Source: Nocardia araoensis NBRC 100135 (GTDB taxonomy: Bacteria > Actinomycetota > Actinomycetes > Mycobacteriales > Mycobacteriaceae). Taken from it: 51,306 nucleotides of DNA. Below are positions 43,312 to 51,306 of this stretch, piece by piece; the stretch's first letter is position 1; the number at the start of each line of letters is the position of its first letter. The notes under the pieces are model-generated. The model did no database searches, was not told where the DNA came from, and saw nothing but the letters and a program-made list of their open reading frames with translations. The stretch is taken from the NCBI RefSeq assembly GCF_000308435.1, contig NZ_BAFR01000126.1, positions 1 to 51,306 on the forward strand, read 5' to 3'. Made by a program: the position numbers and the translations under genes.

Positions 43312-44544
43312 TCAGCGCACTGCCGGCGTACCCACCGGAACGACGGGAATCTCGAGCAGCCCACGGATCAGGATGCTCTCCCGCCACCGCAGGTCCGCGT
43401 CGTCGACGGCGGGCCGCAGCAGCCGATAGCGCCGCACCAGCCGGGTCAGCGCGATGCGGGCCTCCAGCCTGGCCAGTGCCGCCCCGAGGCAGTAGTGGAT
43501 GCCGTGGCCGAAGGCCAGGTGGCCGTTCGCGCCGCGGGCCGGGTCGAACGCCGCGGGCGCGGCGAAGTGCCGCTCGTCGCGGTTGGCCGACGCCACCGAG
43601 ACCAGCACCAGCTCCCCCGCCGGGATGACGCCGTCGGCAAGGTGGACCGGCGCGGCGGTGTACCGCAAGGTCGCCACGTTGACCGGACCGTTGTAGCGCA
43701 GCGTCTCCTCCACCAGCGGTGTGACGCCCGCCGGATCGTCGCGCAGGGCCAGGTAACGGGCGGGATCGGCGAGCAGTTCCAGCACGGCGTTGCCGATCAG
43801 GTTCACCGTGGTCTCGTGGCCCGCGACCAGGATCAGGAAGGCCATGGAGATCAGTTCGTCGTGGCTGAGCCGGTCCCCCTCCTCGGTGGCGAGGAGCAAC
43901 TGCGAGATGAGATCCTCGCCCGGCCCCTCCGCGCGCCGCCGGGCGACCAATTCGTCGAAGTAGTCGACGATGGCGTCGGTCGCGGTGCGCATGGCCTCCG
44001 GCGTGGACATCGGTGTGTCGACCACGGCCGCGGACCACTCGCGGAAGCGGGCGCGGTCTTCGACCGGCACACCGAGCAGTTCGCAGATCACCGTGATCGG
44101 CAGCGGGAACGCGTACTCCGCGAGCAGGTCGACCGGCCCGGCGCCCGCCGTCCGATCGATCGCGTCGAGCAGATCGTCCGCGATCGCCACGATCCGTGGT
44201 GCGAGCGCCTCCATCCGCGCGGGTGCGAACGCCGGGGTGACGAGCTTGCGCAACCGTGCGTGCCGCGGCGGGTCGGAGTTGAGCAGATGGTGGCTCAGGC
44301 GCTGGTTGACCGCCGTGAGGCCGCTGCCGCCCGCGGCCGCTCGCCGCGCGTGCGCGCCTGCCGGATCGTGTGGGTCCTTGCGGACGTCGGGATGACGCAG
44401 CACCTGTTTGGCGGCGTCGTAGTCGACTACGAGCCAGGCGCGCACACCGGTGCGCAACCGGATCCGATGCACCGGCCCCTCGGCGCGCAACTGCTGGTAG
44501 AAGGCATGCGGCGTGCGAAAGAAATCCGCGGGCAGCTCTCTCAT
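43312..44544 (-). CDS. Cytochrome P450
   Basis: A 410-residue bacterial class I P450 of CYP107-like type. The oxygen-binding AGHETT is at 241-246, the ExxR pair at Glu280/Arg283, and the haem loop FGHGIHYC places the thiolate ligand at Cys352. It needs a ferredoxin and reductase; none is encoded nearby. It is transcribed toward the flavin monooxygenase and away from an MFS transporter, a typical small oxidative or resistance cluster. Confidence 0.96.
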   Translation of the reverse strand: MRELPADFFRTPHAFYQQLRAEGPVHRIRLRTGVRAWLVVDYDAAKQVLRHPDVRKDPHDPAGAHARRAAAGGSGLTAVNQRLSHHLLNSDPPRHARLRKLVTPAFAPARMEALAPRIVAIADDLLDAIDRTAGAGPVDLLAEYAFPLPITVICELLGVPVEDRARFREWSAAVVDTPMSTPEAMRTATDAIVDYFDELVARRRAEGPGEDLISQLLLATEEGDRLSHDELISMAFLILVAGHETTVNLIGNAVLELLADPARYLALRDDPAGVTPLVEETLRYNGPVNVATLRYTAAPVHLADGVIPAGELVLVSVASANRDERHFAAPAAFDPARGANGHLAFGHGIHYCLGAALARLEARIALTRLVRRYRLLRPAVDDADLRWRESILIRGLLEIPVVPVGTPAVR

Positions 44545-44709
44545 CGGTTCCCCCTCTGTTCACGAGTGTCGTTGCGGCCCTTCGATGGTGACACCGATCA
44601 CGGATCACGGCCAGGCCGCGGCACAGGACCATCCCGTGCGATCGGCGTTGTCCATCGTCGCGTCCCGGCCCGGCGCGCATCGTCGTCCGGGTCCGGCTAC
44701 CCTGCGCCA

Positions 44710-45939
44710 ATGAGTTCGATCGCGCCCGTCCTGCGGCGCGCCCGGATCGCGAACTCGTTCGCGTTCGGCGCACAGGGCTTCTTCCTCGCCGTCGTGCTGA
44801 CCGAATTGCCGCAGCAAAAGGAGCGTTTCGGGCTGTCGGACGGGGTGATCGCCGTCTCGGTGGTGCTGATCTCGTTGCTGGCGGGCGGCGGCAGCGTCCT
44901 GGCGGAGCGGCTGGCGCTGCGCTGGTCCAGCCGTGCGGCGGTGCGGATCGGGCTGCTGCTCGTGGCCGTCACCGGCTCGGCGGCGGCCTTCGCGCCGAAC
45001 ACGCCGCTGCTGGTGGCCGCGCTCGGTTGCTACGGGATCGCGGTCGGCATCGTCGACGCGAGCACCAACATGCAGGCGGTGTTCGTCCAGCACGGGTACG
45101 GGACGTTCATCCTGTCGTCGTTCTACGCCGCGTGGAGCGCCGGAACGATCGCCGGGGCACTGTTCGTCTCGGGGTGCGAGGCGCTGGAGGTGACGCTGCG
45201 CGAATCGCTGCTCGCGGCCGCGGCGATCGTTCTGCTGCTCGGCTGGGCGCTCGGACGAGGACTGCTCGGCGCGCGGGATGCGGAGACGAGTCCGGCCGAG
45301 GCCGCCGCGCCCGGCTCCTCCGTCGCGCTGCGCGCGTACCTGGGATTCGGGATCGCGATGGCATTCGTCTTCGCCGTCGACCTGGCGGTGGGCAACTGGT
45401 CGGCCTTGTACCTCACCGACGACCTACTCGCGGGCTCGGCGACCGCGGCGCTCGCCTTCGCCGCGTATCAGGGGACGTCGCTGGTCGCCCGGATCGCCGG
45501 CGATTCGCTGGTGCGCCGTTTCGGTGCCCGCCCTGTGGTGCGGGCCGCCGCGGGCACGGGATTCCTCGGTCTGACACTCGTGGTGGCCGCGCCGAGTCCG
45601 GCGGTCGCGATCGCGGGCTTCCTCGTCGCGGGCGCGGGACTGCCCGTGATCGCACCGCTGTGTTTCAGCGCGGCCGGGCAGCTCGCGGCCGGACGGGAAC
45701 TCGACGCACTGATCGCGCGTCTCAACCTGTTCAACTACGCGGGGACCTTGCTCGGCGGCGGCGTGGTCGGCGCGGTCGCGGCAGGCGCAGGACACCGCGC
45801 GGGCTTCGTGATCCCGCTGCTGTTCGCGCTGGCCCTGATCGCGCTCTCGCGCGTCTTCCGCTCTCATCGGGTCGCGAGCGCGGCCTCTCCGCAACAAAGG
45901 CTGGATCAGCCCACGGAGCTCGGTCCTACCGCGGGATGA
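44710..45939 (+). CDS. MFS transporter
   Basis: A 409-residue major facilitator protein with about twelve predicted helices and a short central loop (GARDAETSPAEAAAPGSS). Segment RWSSRAAVRIG corresponds to the loop 2-3 region. ATG 44710 has TACCCT ending 6 nt upstream and may be leaderless. It is divergent from the P450-monooxygenase pair and probably exports their product or a related toxin; this is inferred from position. Confidence 0.9.
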   Translation: MSSIAPVLRRARIANSFAFGAQGFFLAVVLTELPQQKERFGLSDGVIAVSVVLISLLAGGGSVLAERLALRWSSRAAVRIGLLLVAVTGSAAAFAPNTPLLVAALGCYGIAVGIVDASTNMQAVFVQHGYGTFILSSFYAAWSAGTIAGALFVSGCEALEVTLRESLLAAAAIVLLLGWALGRGLLGARDAETSPAEAAAPGSSVALRAYLGFGIAMAFVFAVDLAVGNWSALYLTDDLLAGSATAALAFAAYQGTSLVARIAGDSLVRRFGARPVVRAAAGTGFLGLTLVVAAPSPAVAIAGFLVAGAGLPVIAPLCFSAAGQLAAGRELDALIARLNLFNYAGTLLGGGVVGAVAAGAGHRAGFVIPLLFALALIALSRVFRSHRVASAASPQQRLDQPTELGPTAG

Positions 45940-45959
45940 GTCGCGGCGGGCGGTAGGAC
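45923..45959. terminator. Bidirectional terminator between the MFS and esterase genes
   Basis: A 10-bp stem GTCCTACCGC/GCGGTAGGAC with a 17-nt loop spans the stop codon of the MFS gene and ends 3 bp before the stop of the convergent esterase gene. The position suits termination from both sides. Confidence 0.65.
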
Positions 45960-45961
45960 GA

Positions 45962-47080
45962 TCAGCGGTGCGGCGGACCTTCCAGCGGATGCGCCCGGAA
46001 GAAGTCCCACATGATCCGGTCGGCACTGATCGACGTGGTGGTGGCACCGACAAGAGGCACGGGCGACACCACGGAAGGGTTGCCGGGCCAGGTGTGACCG
46101 CCCTCGATGATCGAGTAGAGTTCGACCGAACCCGCCGCCGGGCACGGATAGCTCGACAGCGTCACGTCGGGAGCGATCTGCCGCTGCACCGGCTCGGCTC
46201 CGCACCCGTTCCGGCGCGCCCATGCCGCGGTTTGCGCCGGAATGCTCTCCGGGCCCGGCCCTTCGATCACCGGGCGGCCCGTCCCGGCGTCCGGTTGCAC
46301 GACCGAACCCGAGCCGTCCGGAGACGGCAGGAACCGGGCGTTCGGCCCCGTGCCTCCGGTGTAGGCGATGATCGGGTCAGCGGTGCCGTGAAACGCGACC
46401 ACGGGTACCGGACGTTCGGTGCGGCACCATGCGAAATCCTGCAGACCCGCCACCGGAGCGATCGCCGCGATCCGTCCCGACAGCTGACATGCCAGCGACG
46501 AGGTGGTGAAGGCGCCCATCGACAGGCCGGTGACATAGATCCGGCGCTGGTCGACGCACAGCGACGACTCGACGTGGGACATCAGGTCGGACAGGAAGGC
46601 GATGTCGCCGCTGCCCTCGCCGAAGTCCCATCGCGGTAGGCCTGGTTGCTCGAGCTGCGGGGTGATCGTCACGAAGCGCTCTACGGCCCCCAGCAGACTG
46701 ATTCCGCTGCCGACGTGTTCGAGTTCCGCGGGCTCGAGGTAACCGTGCAGATCGAAAACGACCGGTGTGGGCCGCCCCGCCTCGGTGACGGGGACGTCCT
46801 GGATGTAGGTGCCCGCCTCGTCCCCGGCGGCGAAGCGCAGCGTCGATCGTCCCGGCGCGGCGGCGGGCGCGGCGCACCCGGCGGAGGCGACGGGAGCGGG
46901 CGATGTCTCCTGTTCGTCTGCCCCTGCCGTGCCCGCGCTCGATGTGAGCGCGCAAGCCGCCACGACGGCGGTTACGACAGCGCCCGCTACGCCGCGCGCG
47001 CCGATCTTCCGCCGAGGCACACCGGGAACGCGACCCGAACGTGCGCGTTCGACGAAGTTGGAAACCATGTTCTGAAGCAT
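45962..47080 (-). CDS. Secreted esterase of the PHB depolymerase/LpqC type
   Basis: A 372-residue exported alpha/beta hydrolase. A basic N-terminus and hydrophobic stretch (about 29-53, GVAGAVVTAVVAACALTSS) form the signal peptide. The nucleophile is Ser187 in GLSMGA, with an Asp in FHGTADPIIAY and a His in GGHTWPG completing the triad. Several Cys could pair outside the cell. ATG 47080 is chosen, but ATG 47068 is possible since neither has a good ribosome-binding site. It likely acts on esters in the envelope or medium. Confidence 0.85.
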   Translation of the reverse strand: MLQNMVSNFVERARSGRVPGVPRRKIGARGVAGAVVTAVVAACALTSSAGTAGADEQETSPAPVASAGCAAPAAAPGRSTLRFAAGDEAGTYIQDVPVTEAGRPTPVVFDLHGYLEPAELEHVGSGISLLGAVERFVTITPQLEQPGLPRWDFGEGSGDIAFLSDLMSHVESSLCVDQRRIYVTGLSMGAFTTSSLACQLSGRIAAIAPVAGLQDFAWCRTERPVPVVAFHGTADPIIAYTGGTGPNARFLPSPDGSGSVVQPDAGTGRPVIEGPGPESIPAQTAAWARRNGCGAEPVQRQIAPDVTLSSYPCPAAGSVELYSIIEGGHTWPGNPSVVSPVPLVGATTTSISADRIMWDFFRAHPLEGPPHR

Positions 47081-47203
47081 GAGAAGAATGTCGCATCCGA
47101 ACGAGAGTTGCCGTAGGCCTTTCCCGTCGATCCGTCGGCGCGGGAACCGGGCCTGATCTGCACACCACCGGTGGCGACGCCGTTCGTATGCTCTGATGGA
47201 GCC

Positions 47204-47743
47204 ATGAGCAACATCCCAGTCATCGTCGACCGGGCCGGGCTGTGGGACGCGGAAGCGCTGAGTGACGTTGCCGCGGCGACTTTTCCGCTCGCGTGCCCGC
47301 CGGACGCGACAGCCGACGACATCGAGGTCTTCGTCGGCGAGGTCCTGTCGGGCGAACGATTCGGCGAATATCTGAGCGATCCGGCGCGGATCGTGCTCAA
47401 GGCCGTCGCGGACGAGGACATCGTCGGTTACGCGATGTTGATCACGGATGGCCGGGCGGACCCGGCGGTGGCCGAGCCGGCCGGGCCGCACCCGATGGTG
47501 GAGATCAGCAAGATGTACGTGCTGCCCGGCCATCACGGCACCGGGGTATCCACCGCGCTGATGAACGCCGCGCTGGATTGGGCGCGCGCCGAGGGATATC
47601 CGGGCGTCTGGCTCGGCGTCAACCAGGAGAACGTTCGCGCGCAGCGCTTCTACGCCAAACACGGTTTCACCGAGGTCGGCACCAGGACGTTCACCGTGGG
47701 CAACCAGGTGCATCACGACTACGTGCTGCGGCTGGACTTCTAG
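47204..47743 (+). CDS. GNAT family N-acetyltransferase
   Basis: A 179-residue acetyl-CoA-dependent acetyltransferase. The acetyl-CoA loop is PGHHGTGVST within EISKMYVLPGHHGTGVSTAL, and the late motif VNQENVRAQRFYAKHGFTEV is typical for the family. ATG 47204 lies 12 nt after TATGCT, a likely -10. The substrate is unknown. It converges on the alpha/beta hydrolase with a 7-nt gap. Confidence 0.92.
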   Translation: MSNIPVIVDRAGLWDAEALSDVAAATFPLACPPDATADDIEVFVGEVLSGERFGEYLSDPARIVLKAVADEDIVGYAMLITDGRADPAVAEPAGPHPMVEISKMYVLPGHHGTGVSTALMNAALDWARAEGYPGVWLGVNQENVRAQRFYAKHGFTEVGTRTFTVGNQVHHDYVLRLDF

Positions 47744-47750
47744 CCCCGTC

Positions 47751-48503
47751 TCAGCGCAGGAAATCGACGAGCGCCGTGTGGAACGCTGGGTTCGGCACCG
47801 CCATCAGGTGATCGCCGGGCACCACGGCGAGTTCACCGTTCGGCAGGGCGGCGGCGAGTCGCTCCGGTTCGGCGGCGAACGGATCGTCTTCGCCCGCCAG
47901 CACCAGTGCGGGCACGGTGATGTCCGCCAGCGTCTCGATGGGACGATCGTCCAGACCCGTCGCGACCGCGCGGATGGCTTCCACATCGGCCTGTACCGCG
48001 TCGGCGAGCACGCGGAACATCTTCGCGGTCGGCGACGCGCCCGCGCCGTCTCCGGTCATCGCGGCCTGCAGATCGGGCAGGTCGATCACCCGGCGATCGA
48101 CGCCGCCGCAGTCCAGCACGCCCGACCCGATACCGCCGACGGCCAGCCGCCGCACCCGCCGGTCGGTCGCGGCCACCATCAGCGAGATCACCCCGCCCAT
48201 CGAGTACCCGACCTGCACGACTTCGTCGAATTCCAACTCGTCGTAGAGGGCGCGAACGTCACGCGCCATGGCCTGCCACGAGTAGCGCGTCGCGTCGTGC
48301 GGCTTGCCGGAACGACCGTGACCGCGCGCGTCCAGCGAGACCACGGTGTGCCCGGCGGATTGCAAGGCGGCGACCACACCGGTGCTCATCCAGTTCGCGT
48401 TGGTATCCGCGACCACTCCGTGCTGCAGCACGACCGGGACGCCCTCGCCCTCCCATACCCGGTAATTGAGTTCCAGGCCGTCCCATGTCTCAAACTTCGC
48501 CAT
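47751..48503 (-). CDS. Alpha/beta hydrolase
   Basis: A 250-residue cytosolic hydrolase of the alpha/beta type with VPVVLQHGVV as oxyanion hole, the nucleophile in GYSMGG (about residue 98), an acid in GEDDPF and the catalytic His in PGDHLMAVPNP. ATG 48503 is directly followed by KFETWDGLELNYRVWEG, a usual beginning. Substrate unknown. Confidence 0.9.
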   Translation of the reverse strand: MAKFETWDGLELNYRVWEGEGVPVVLQHGVVADTNANWMSTGVVAALQSAGHTVVSLDARGHGRSGKPHDATRYSWQAMARDVRALYDELEFDEVVQVGYSMGGVISLMVAATDRRVRRLAVGGIGSGVLDCGGVDRRVIDLPDLQAAMTGDGAGASPTAKMFRVLADAVQADVEAIRAVATGLDDRPIETLADITVPALVLAGEDDPFAAEPERLAAALPNGELAVVPGDHLMAVPNPAFHTALVDFLR

Positions 48504-48558
48504 GCCGGGATCGTAGTGCACGACCGCCGAGGGCGCCGCTCGATCGGGACGCCCGTGC

Positions 48559-49341
48559 TCAGCCCAGCAGACGGGTCCGCAGGGCCGCGATATCGCCGTC
48601 GCTGAGTCGCAGGCCGTCACGGACGTAGGCGTCGAAACTGCCGTAGGTCCGGCTCACCTGGTCGAAGGCGGCGTCGAGCCAGGATTCCTGGACGCCGTTG
48701 AGCGGGTCGCCCTCGCTCGCGTTGCGGAATCGGTTGGACAGCAGGTAGTCCTCGGTGACCGTGGTGCGATCGACGCCGAGCAGCGTGAGCAGCACCGCCG
48801 CGGTCCAGCCGGTGCGGTCCTTGCCCGCGGTGCAGTGGAACAGCACCGCGCCGTCGGCGCCGATGATGTCGCGCAGCACCGATGCGAACGCCTCGTTCGC
48901 GCCGGGCGCGGTGACGAACGCCCGATAGAGCCCGTCGCCTCCGGTGAGCGTGGTGGCGATGACCTCCGGCGAAGCCTGGCCGATCACGTCGGCCCAGTGG
49001 GCCGTCGCGCCCGCGGGCAGCCGGTCCGGCCCGAGCGCGCGCTCGAAGACCGTGCGCAGGTCGTGGACCGAGCGCACGCGGCGATCGGTCAGCGCGGCCA
49101 GATCCTCCGGCGTGGCGTTGTTCAACTGCCCGGTCCGATACACCAGACCGGTGCGCACGATCCTGCCGTCGGTCGTGCGATACCCGCCGATGTCCCTGGC
49201 GTTCTGCACCCCCTGCAGGTGCAGGGACGGATCGGCGACGACGGCCGCGGGCGGGTCGGCCTGCGCGATGGCGGCTACCGGTCCGAAGGCGACCGCCAGA
49301 CCGGTCGCCATCGCGACCGGGGCGCGGAAACGAGTGGCCAT
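48559..49341 (-). CDS. Exported tyrosine/serine protein phosphatase
   Basis: A 260-residue phosphatase with a signal peptide (about 1-28, cleaved after AIAQA) and the CX5R loop HCTAGKDRTG, with Cys170 and Arg176 as catalytic residues. The segment NARDIGGYRTTDGRIVRTGL is characteristic of the Y_phosphatase3 family, which includes mycobacterial PtpB. ATG 49341 has GGAG 8 nt upstream. Secretion raises the question of an extracellular or host-side target. Confidence 0.92.
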   Translation of the reverse strand: MATRFRAPVAMATGLAVAFGPVAAIAQADPPAAVVADPSLHLQGVQNARDIGGYRTTDGRIVRTGLVYRTGQLNNATPEDLAALTDRRVRSVHDLRTVFERALGPDRLPAGATAHWADVIGQASPEVIATTLTGGDGLYRAFVTAPGANEAFASVLRDIIGADGAVLFHCTAGKDRTGWTAAVLLTLLGVDRTTVTEDYLLSNRFRNASEGDPLNGVQESWLDAAFDQVSRTYGSFDAYVRDGLRLSDGDIAALRTRLLG

Positions 49342-49416
49342 TCGGCTGCTCCAATCATCAGGTCTGCGGGGCTCGCCCACGTCTTCTCGCCGACCGACCA
49401 GGCCGGACCGGCATCG

Positions 49417-50433
49417 CTAGGCCGCGACCTCGAACCGCGACAGCGCGAGCAGGCGCGAGATGGCGCGCAGGTATTTCTTGCGGTAGCCGCCCTCGAGCAT
49501 CTCGGCCGAGAAGATCTCGTCGAGTTTCGCGCCGGACACCGTCACCGGGACGCTCGCGTCGTAGAGCCGGTCGGCCAGTACCACGATGCGCAGCGCCACG
49601 GCCTGATCGGTGACCGGGTGCACGCCCGAGACGAACACCGACGACACCCCGGAGATCAGGGCGCCGTACTTCGACGGATGCAGCGTGCTGAGGTGTTTCA
49701 GCAGCGCGTCGAACTCGTCGAGGGTGGAACCCGGGGTGTTCGCCGCCCGTTCGGCCAGGATCTCCGGCGCCGTGGGTTCCGGCGCGGGGGGCAGGTCGCG
49801 GTGGCGGTAGTCCGGCCCGTCCACGCGCACCGCCTCGAAGATGGCGCCCAGCTTCTTGATCTCGCGCATGAAATCCTGTGCGGCGAAACGTCCTTCGCCG
49901 AGCTGACCCGGCAAGGTGTTCGATGTGGCCGCGATCGAGACACCGGCCGCGGACAGTTCGGTCAGCAGGCGCGAGACCAGCATGGTGTCGCCGGGATCGT
50001 CGAGCTCGAACTCGTCGATGCACAGCACGCTGTTGCCCGAGAGTCGCTCGAGGGCGTTGGCGAAACCGAGCGCGCCGACCAGATTGGTCAGCTCGCCGAA
50101 CGTGCCGAAGGACTTCGGTGCGGGCGAGCTGTGGAAGATCGAGGCCAGCAGGTGCGTCTTGCCGACGCCGAATCCGCCGTCGAGATACAGCCCGGCACCG
50201 CTGACCTGCTTCTTCTTGCCGAAGATGCTCTTCTTGTGAGCGGCCCTGGTGATCTTGACGACCTGGTCGGCGAACCCCTCGGCCTTCTGCACGGCGGCCG
50301 CCTGGCTCGGCTCCTTCGGATCCGGGATGTAGGAGGCGAAGCTCACCTCGTCGAACATGGGCGGCGGCACCATCTGGGCGACGAGCTGATCGGCCGGGAC
50401 CTCCGGGTGACGATCGACGAGGCGTTCTTGCAT
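49417..50433 (-). CDS. zapE: ZapE/AFG1-like ATPase
   Basis: A 338-residue P-loop ATPase with Walker A GGFGVGKTHL (about 85-94) and Walker B VLCIDEFELDD, followed by MLVSRLLTELSAAGVSIAAT. In E. coli ZapE helps disassemble the Z ring; in actinobacteria the role is less clear. It is divergent from the RibD-like gene with a short shared promoter region. Sequence and length fit the family. Confidence 0.93.
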   Translation of the reverse strand: MQERLVDRHPEVPADQLVAQMVPPPMFDEVSFASYIPDPKEPSQAAAVQKAEGFADQVVKITRAAHKKSIFGKKKQVSGAGLYLDGGFGVGKTHLLASIFHSSPAPKSFGTFGELTNLVGALGFANALERLSGNSVLCIDEFELDDPGDTMLVSRLLTELSAAGVSIAATSNTLPGQLGEGRFAAQDFMREIKKLGAIFEAVRVDGPDYRHRDLPPAPEPTAPEILAERAANTPGSTLDEFDALLKHLSTLHPSKYGALISGVSSVFVSGVHPVTDQAVALRIVVLADRLYDASVPVTVSGAKLDEIFSAEMLEGGYRKKYLRAISRLLALSRFEVAA

Positions 50434-50468
50434 GGACGAAGCCTAAAGTCGTGGTGAGATCTGATTTC

Positions 50469-51230
50469 ATGCAGCGTAGCCAGAATGCGATCCAGCTCAC
50501 AGGGCTCGGCCCGGACGACCTCGCCCAGATGTACGCCTTCCCCGCCGCGCTCGACGCGCCTTGGGTCCGCGCCAATTTCGTCTCCAGCATCGACGGCGCC
50601 GCCACCAGCGGCAACCTGACCGAAGGACTGGGCACCCCGGCCGACCGGACGGTGTTCATGTTGCTGCGTGAGCTGGCGGAGGTGATCGTGGTCGGCGCGG
50701 GAACGGCGCGCGCGGAGAACTACGGCGGGGCGCGCACCGACCCGGCGCGCCGCCGCGCGTTCCACGAGCGCGGCATCGGCGGGCATCCCGACGGCGCGCC
50801 GCCGCCGATCGCGGTGGTCACGGCGAGCGCGGCGATCGACCCCGACGCGCGCCTGCTCACCGATACCCGGGTGCCGCCGCTGATCATCACGACGGCCACC
50901 GCTCCCGCCGACCGCAAGCGGCGGTTGGCGGACGCGGGCGCCGAGGTGATCGAAGCGGGTGACATCGCGGTGACGCCGGGCGGCCTGCTGCGGGTGCTCG
51001 CCGAGCGCGGCCTGCTGCGGGTGCTCACCGAGGGCGGCCCGCACCTGTTCGGCGAACTGCTGGAGGCCGACGTGGTCGACGAACTGTGCCTGACCACGGC
51101 GCCGCTGCTGGTCGGCGGGGCGGCGCGGCGAATCTCGCTGTCGGCGCACGAGTTCCGCGTCCGCATGACGCGCGCGCACGTGCTGCTGGACGACGACGGC
51201 ACGATGCTCACGCGATGGGCCCGTCGATGA
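50469..51230 (+). CDS. RibD C-terminal domain-like reductase (pyrimidine reductase family)
   Basis: A 253-residue stand-alone reductase domain related to the C-terminal half of RibD and to dihydrofolate reductase. Motifs: RANFVSSIDGAATSGN, ELAEVIVVGAGTARAENYG and TEGGPHLFGELLEADVVDEL. In mycobacteria the similar Rv2671 has been linked to riboflavin or folate reduction. ATG 50469 is chosen; GTG 50451 or 50454 closer to the -10 TAAAGT (50444-50449) are alternatives. A 27-bp tandem repeat lies in the coding sequence. Confidence 0.9.
   Translation: MQRSQNAIQLTGLGPDDLAQMYAFPAALDAPWVRANFVSSIDGAATSGNLTEGLGTPADRTVFMLLRELAEVIVVGAGTARAENYGGARTDPARRRAFHERGIGGHPDGAPPPIAVVTASAAIDPDARLLTDTRVPPLIITTATAPADRKRRLADAGAEVIEAGDIAVTPGGLLRVLAERGLLRVLTEGGPHLFGELLEADVVDELCLTTAPLLVGGAARRISLSAHEFRVRMTRAHVLLDDDGTMLTRWARR
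50981..51034 (+). repeat. In-frame 27-bp tandem duplication in the RibD-like gene
   Basis: Two adjacent 27-bp units differ at three positions and encode GLLRVLAER and GLLRVLTEG. The second belongs to the family motif before GGPHLF; the first could be a recent slippage duplication that lengthens the preceding helix by nine residues. Confidence 0.7.
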
Positions 51231-51261
51231 AAGAACCGCCCGAACCTGGCAGGCTGTAGCA

Positions 51262-51306
51262 ATGCGCTGGACTCGGGCCGCCGTGCTTGCCGCCACCCTC
51301 TCGATC
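51262..51306 (+). CDS. Start of a secreted protein (cut by the window edge)
   Basis: ATG 51262 begins MRWTRAAVLAATLSI, which looks like the start of a signal peptide. Only 15 codons are in the window. It follows the RibD-like gene by 31 bp on the same strand. In mycobacteria a secreted protease gene follows the homologue, as I recall, but this fragment cannot show that. Confidence 0.6.
   Translation, partial: MRWTRAAVLAATLSI

Overview
The window is high-GC actinobacterial chromosome, most likely from Nocardia or a close mycolic-acid relative (Corynebacteriales). Supporting signs are GTG and TTG starts, several candidate leaderless genes (a -10 hexamer 6-7 nt before the start codon), and the blocks yajC-secD, ruvC-ruvA-ruvB, yebC-pdxT-tesB-pdxS and NUDIX/pimA/patA/pgsA/HIT/thrS. 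From memory these run in the same order in Mycobacterium tuberculosis (about Rv2587c to Rv2614c). The assignment rests on gene content and order; no database search was run.

Layout. 0-1.2 kb: start of secD preceded by yajC. 1.4-4.3 kb: Baeyer-Villiger-type monooxygenase divergent from a TetR regulator with a clean palindromic operator between them, then a protein made of four tandem DivIVA membrane-binding modules. 4.3-7.7 kb: ruvB, ruvA, ruvC, a hotdog thioesterase and a macro-domain hydrolase. 7.8-12.5 kb: membrane-anchored esterase, GlxA/AraC regulator facing a zinc-independent MDR reductase across a 10-bp inverted repeat, a DUF5988-like small protein, and an ArsR-SRPBCC pair behind a perfect 16-bp-arm palindrome. 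12.5-19.6 kb: yebC, pdxT, tesB, a uridine-kinase-like protein without a P-loop, an SDR without the usual Tyr/Lys, a low-molecular-weight-antigen-like lipoprotein, a LysR regulator, pdxS and two tiny candidate ORFs. 19.6-27.5 kb: the phosphatidylinositol mannoside operon region, thrS, an FhuF-type [2Fe-2S] protein and a PGPGW membrane protein.

27.6-32.5 kb holds two tandem genes for SulP transporter-carbonic anhydrase fusions. Their upstream regions share an 11-bp-period direct-repeat motif, and the second also has a perfect CRP-type site. 32.6-33.8 kb is a type III polyketide synthase. 34.1-34.9 kb is a tRNA cluster (Val-CAC on minus; Gly-GCC, Cys-GCA, Val-GAC on plus) with promoters and terminators. 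35.0-36.5 kb is a lipoprotein plus five-helix membrane protein pair. 36.6-40.4 kb is the least conventional stretch: a sigma-region-4-like protein fused to a degenerate TnsA-like nuclease fold, an overlapping convergent CoiA-like protein with coiled coil and C-terminal membrane anchor, and a coiled-coil/proline-rich protein. 40.3-45.9 kb is a LysR regulator, flavin monooxygenase, cytochrome P450 and divergent MFS transporter. 46-51.3 kb has a PHB-depolymerase-like secreted esterase, a GNAT acetyltransferase, an alpha/beta hydrolase, a secreted tyrosine phosphatase, zapE, a RibD-C-like reductase and the first codons of a secreted protein.

Functionally the window mixes core genes (protein export, Holliday junction processing, PLP synthesis, cell-envelope PIM synthesis, threonyl-tRNA charging) with accessory oxidoreductases and their local regulators. 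The best candidates for something undescribed are the 36.6-40.4 kb nuclease-fold neighbourhood and the shared control of the paired bicarbonate-transport/carbonic anhydrase fusions.
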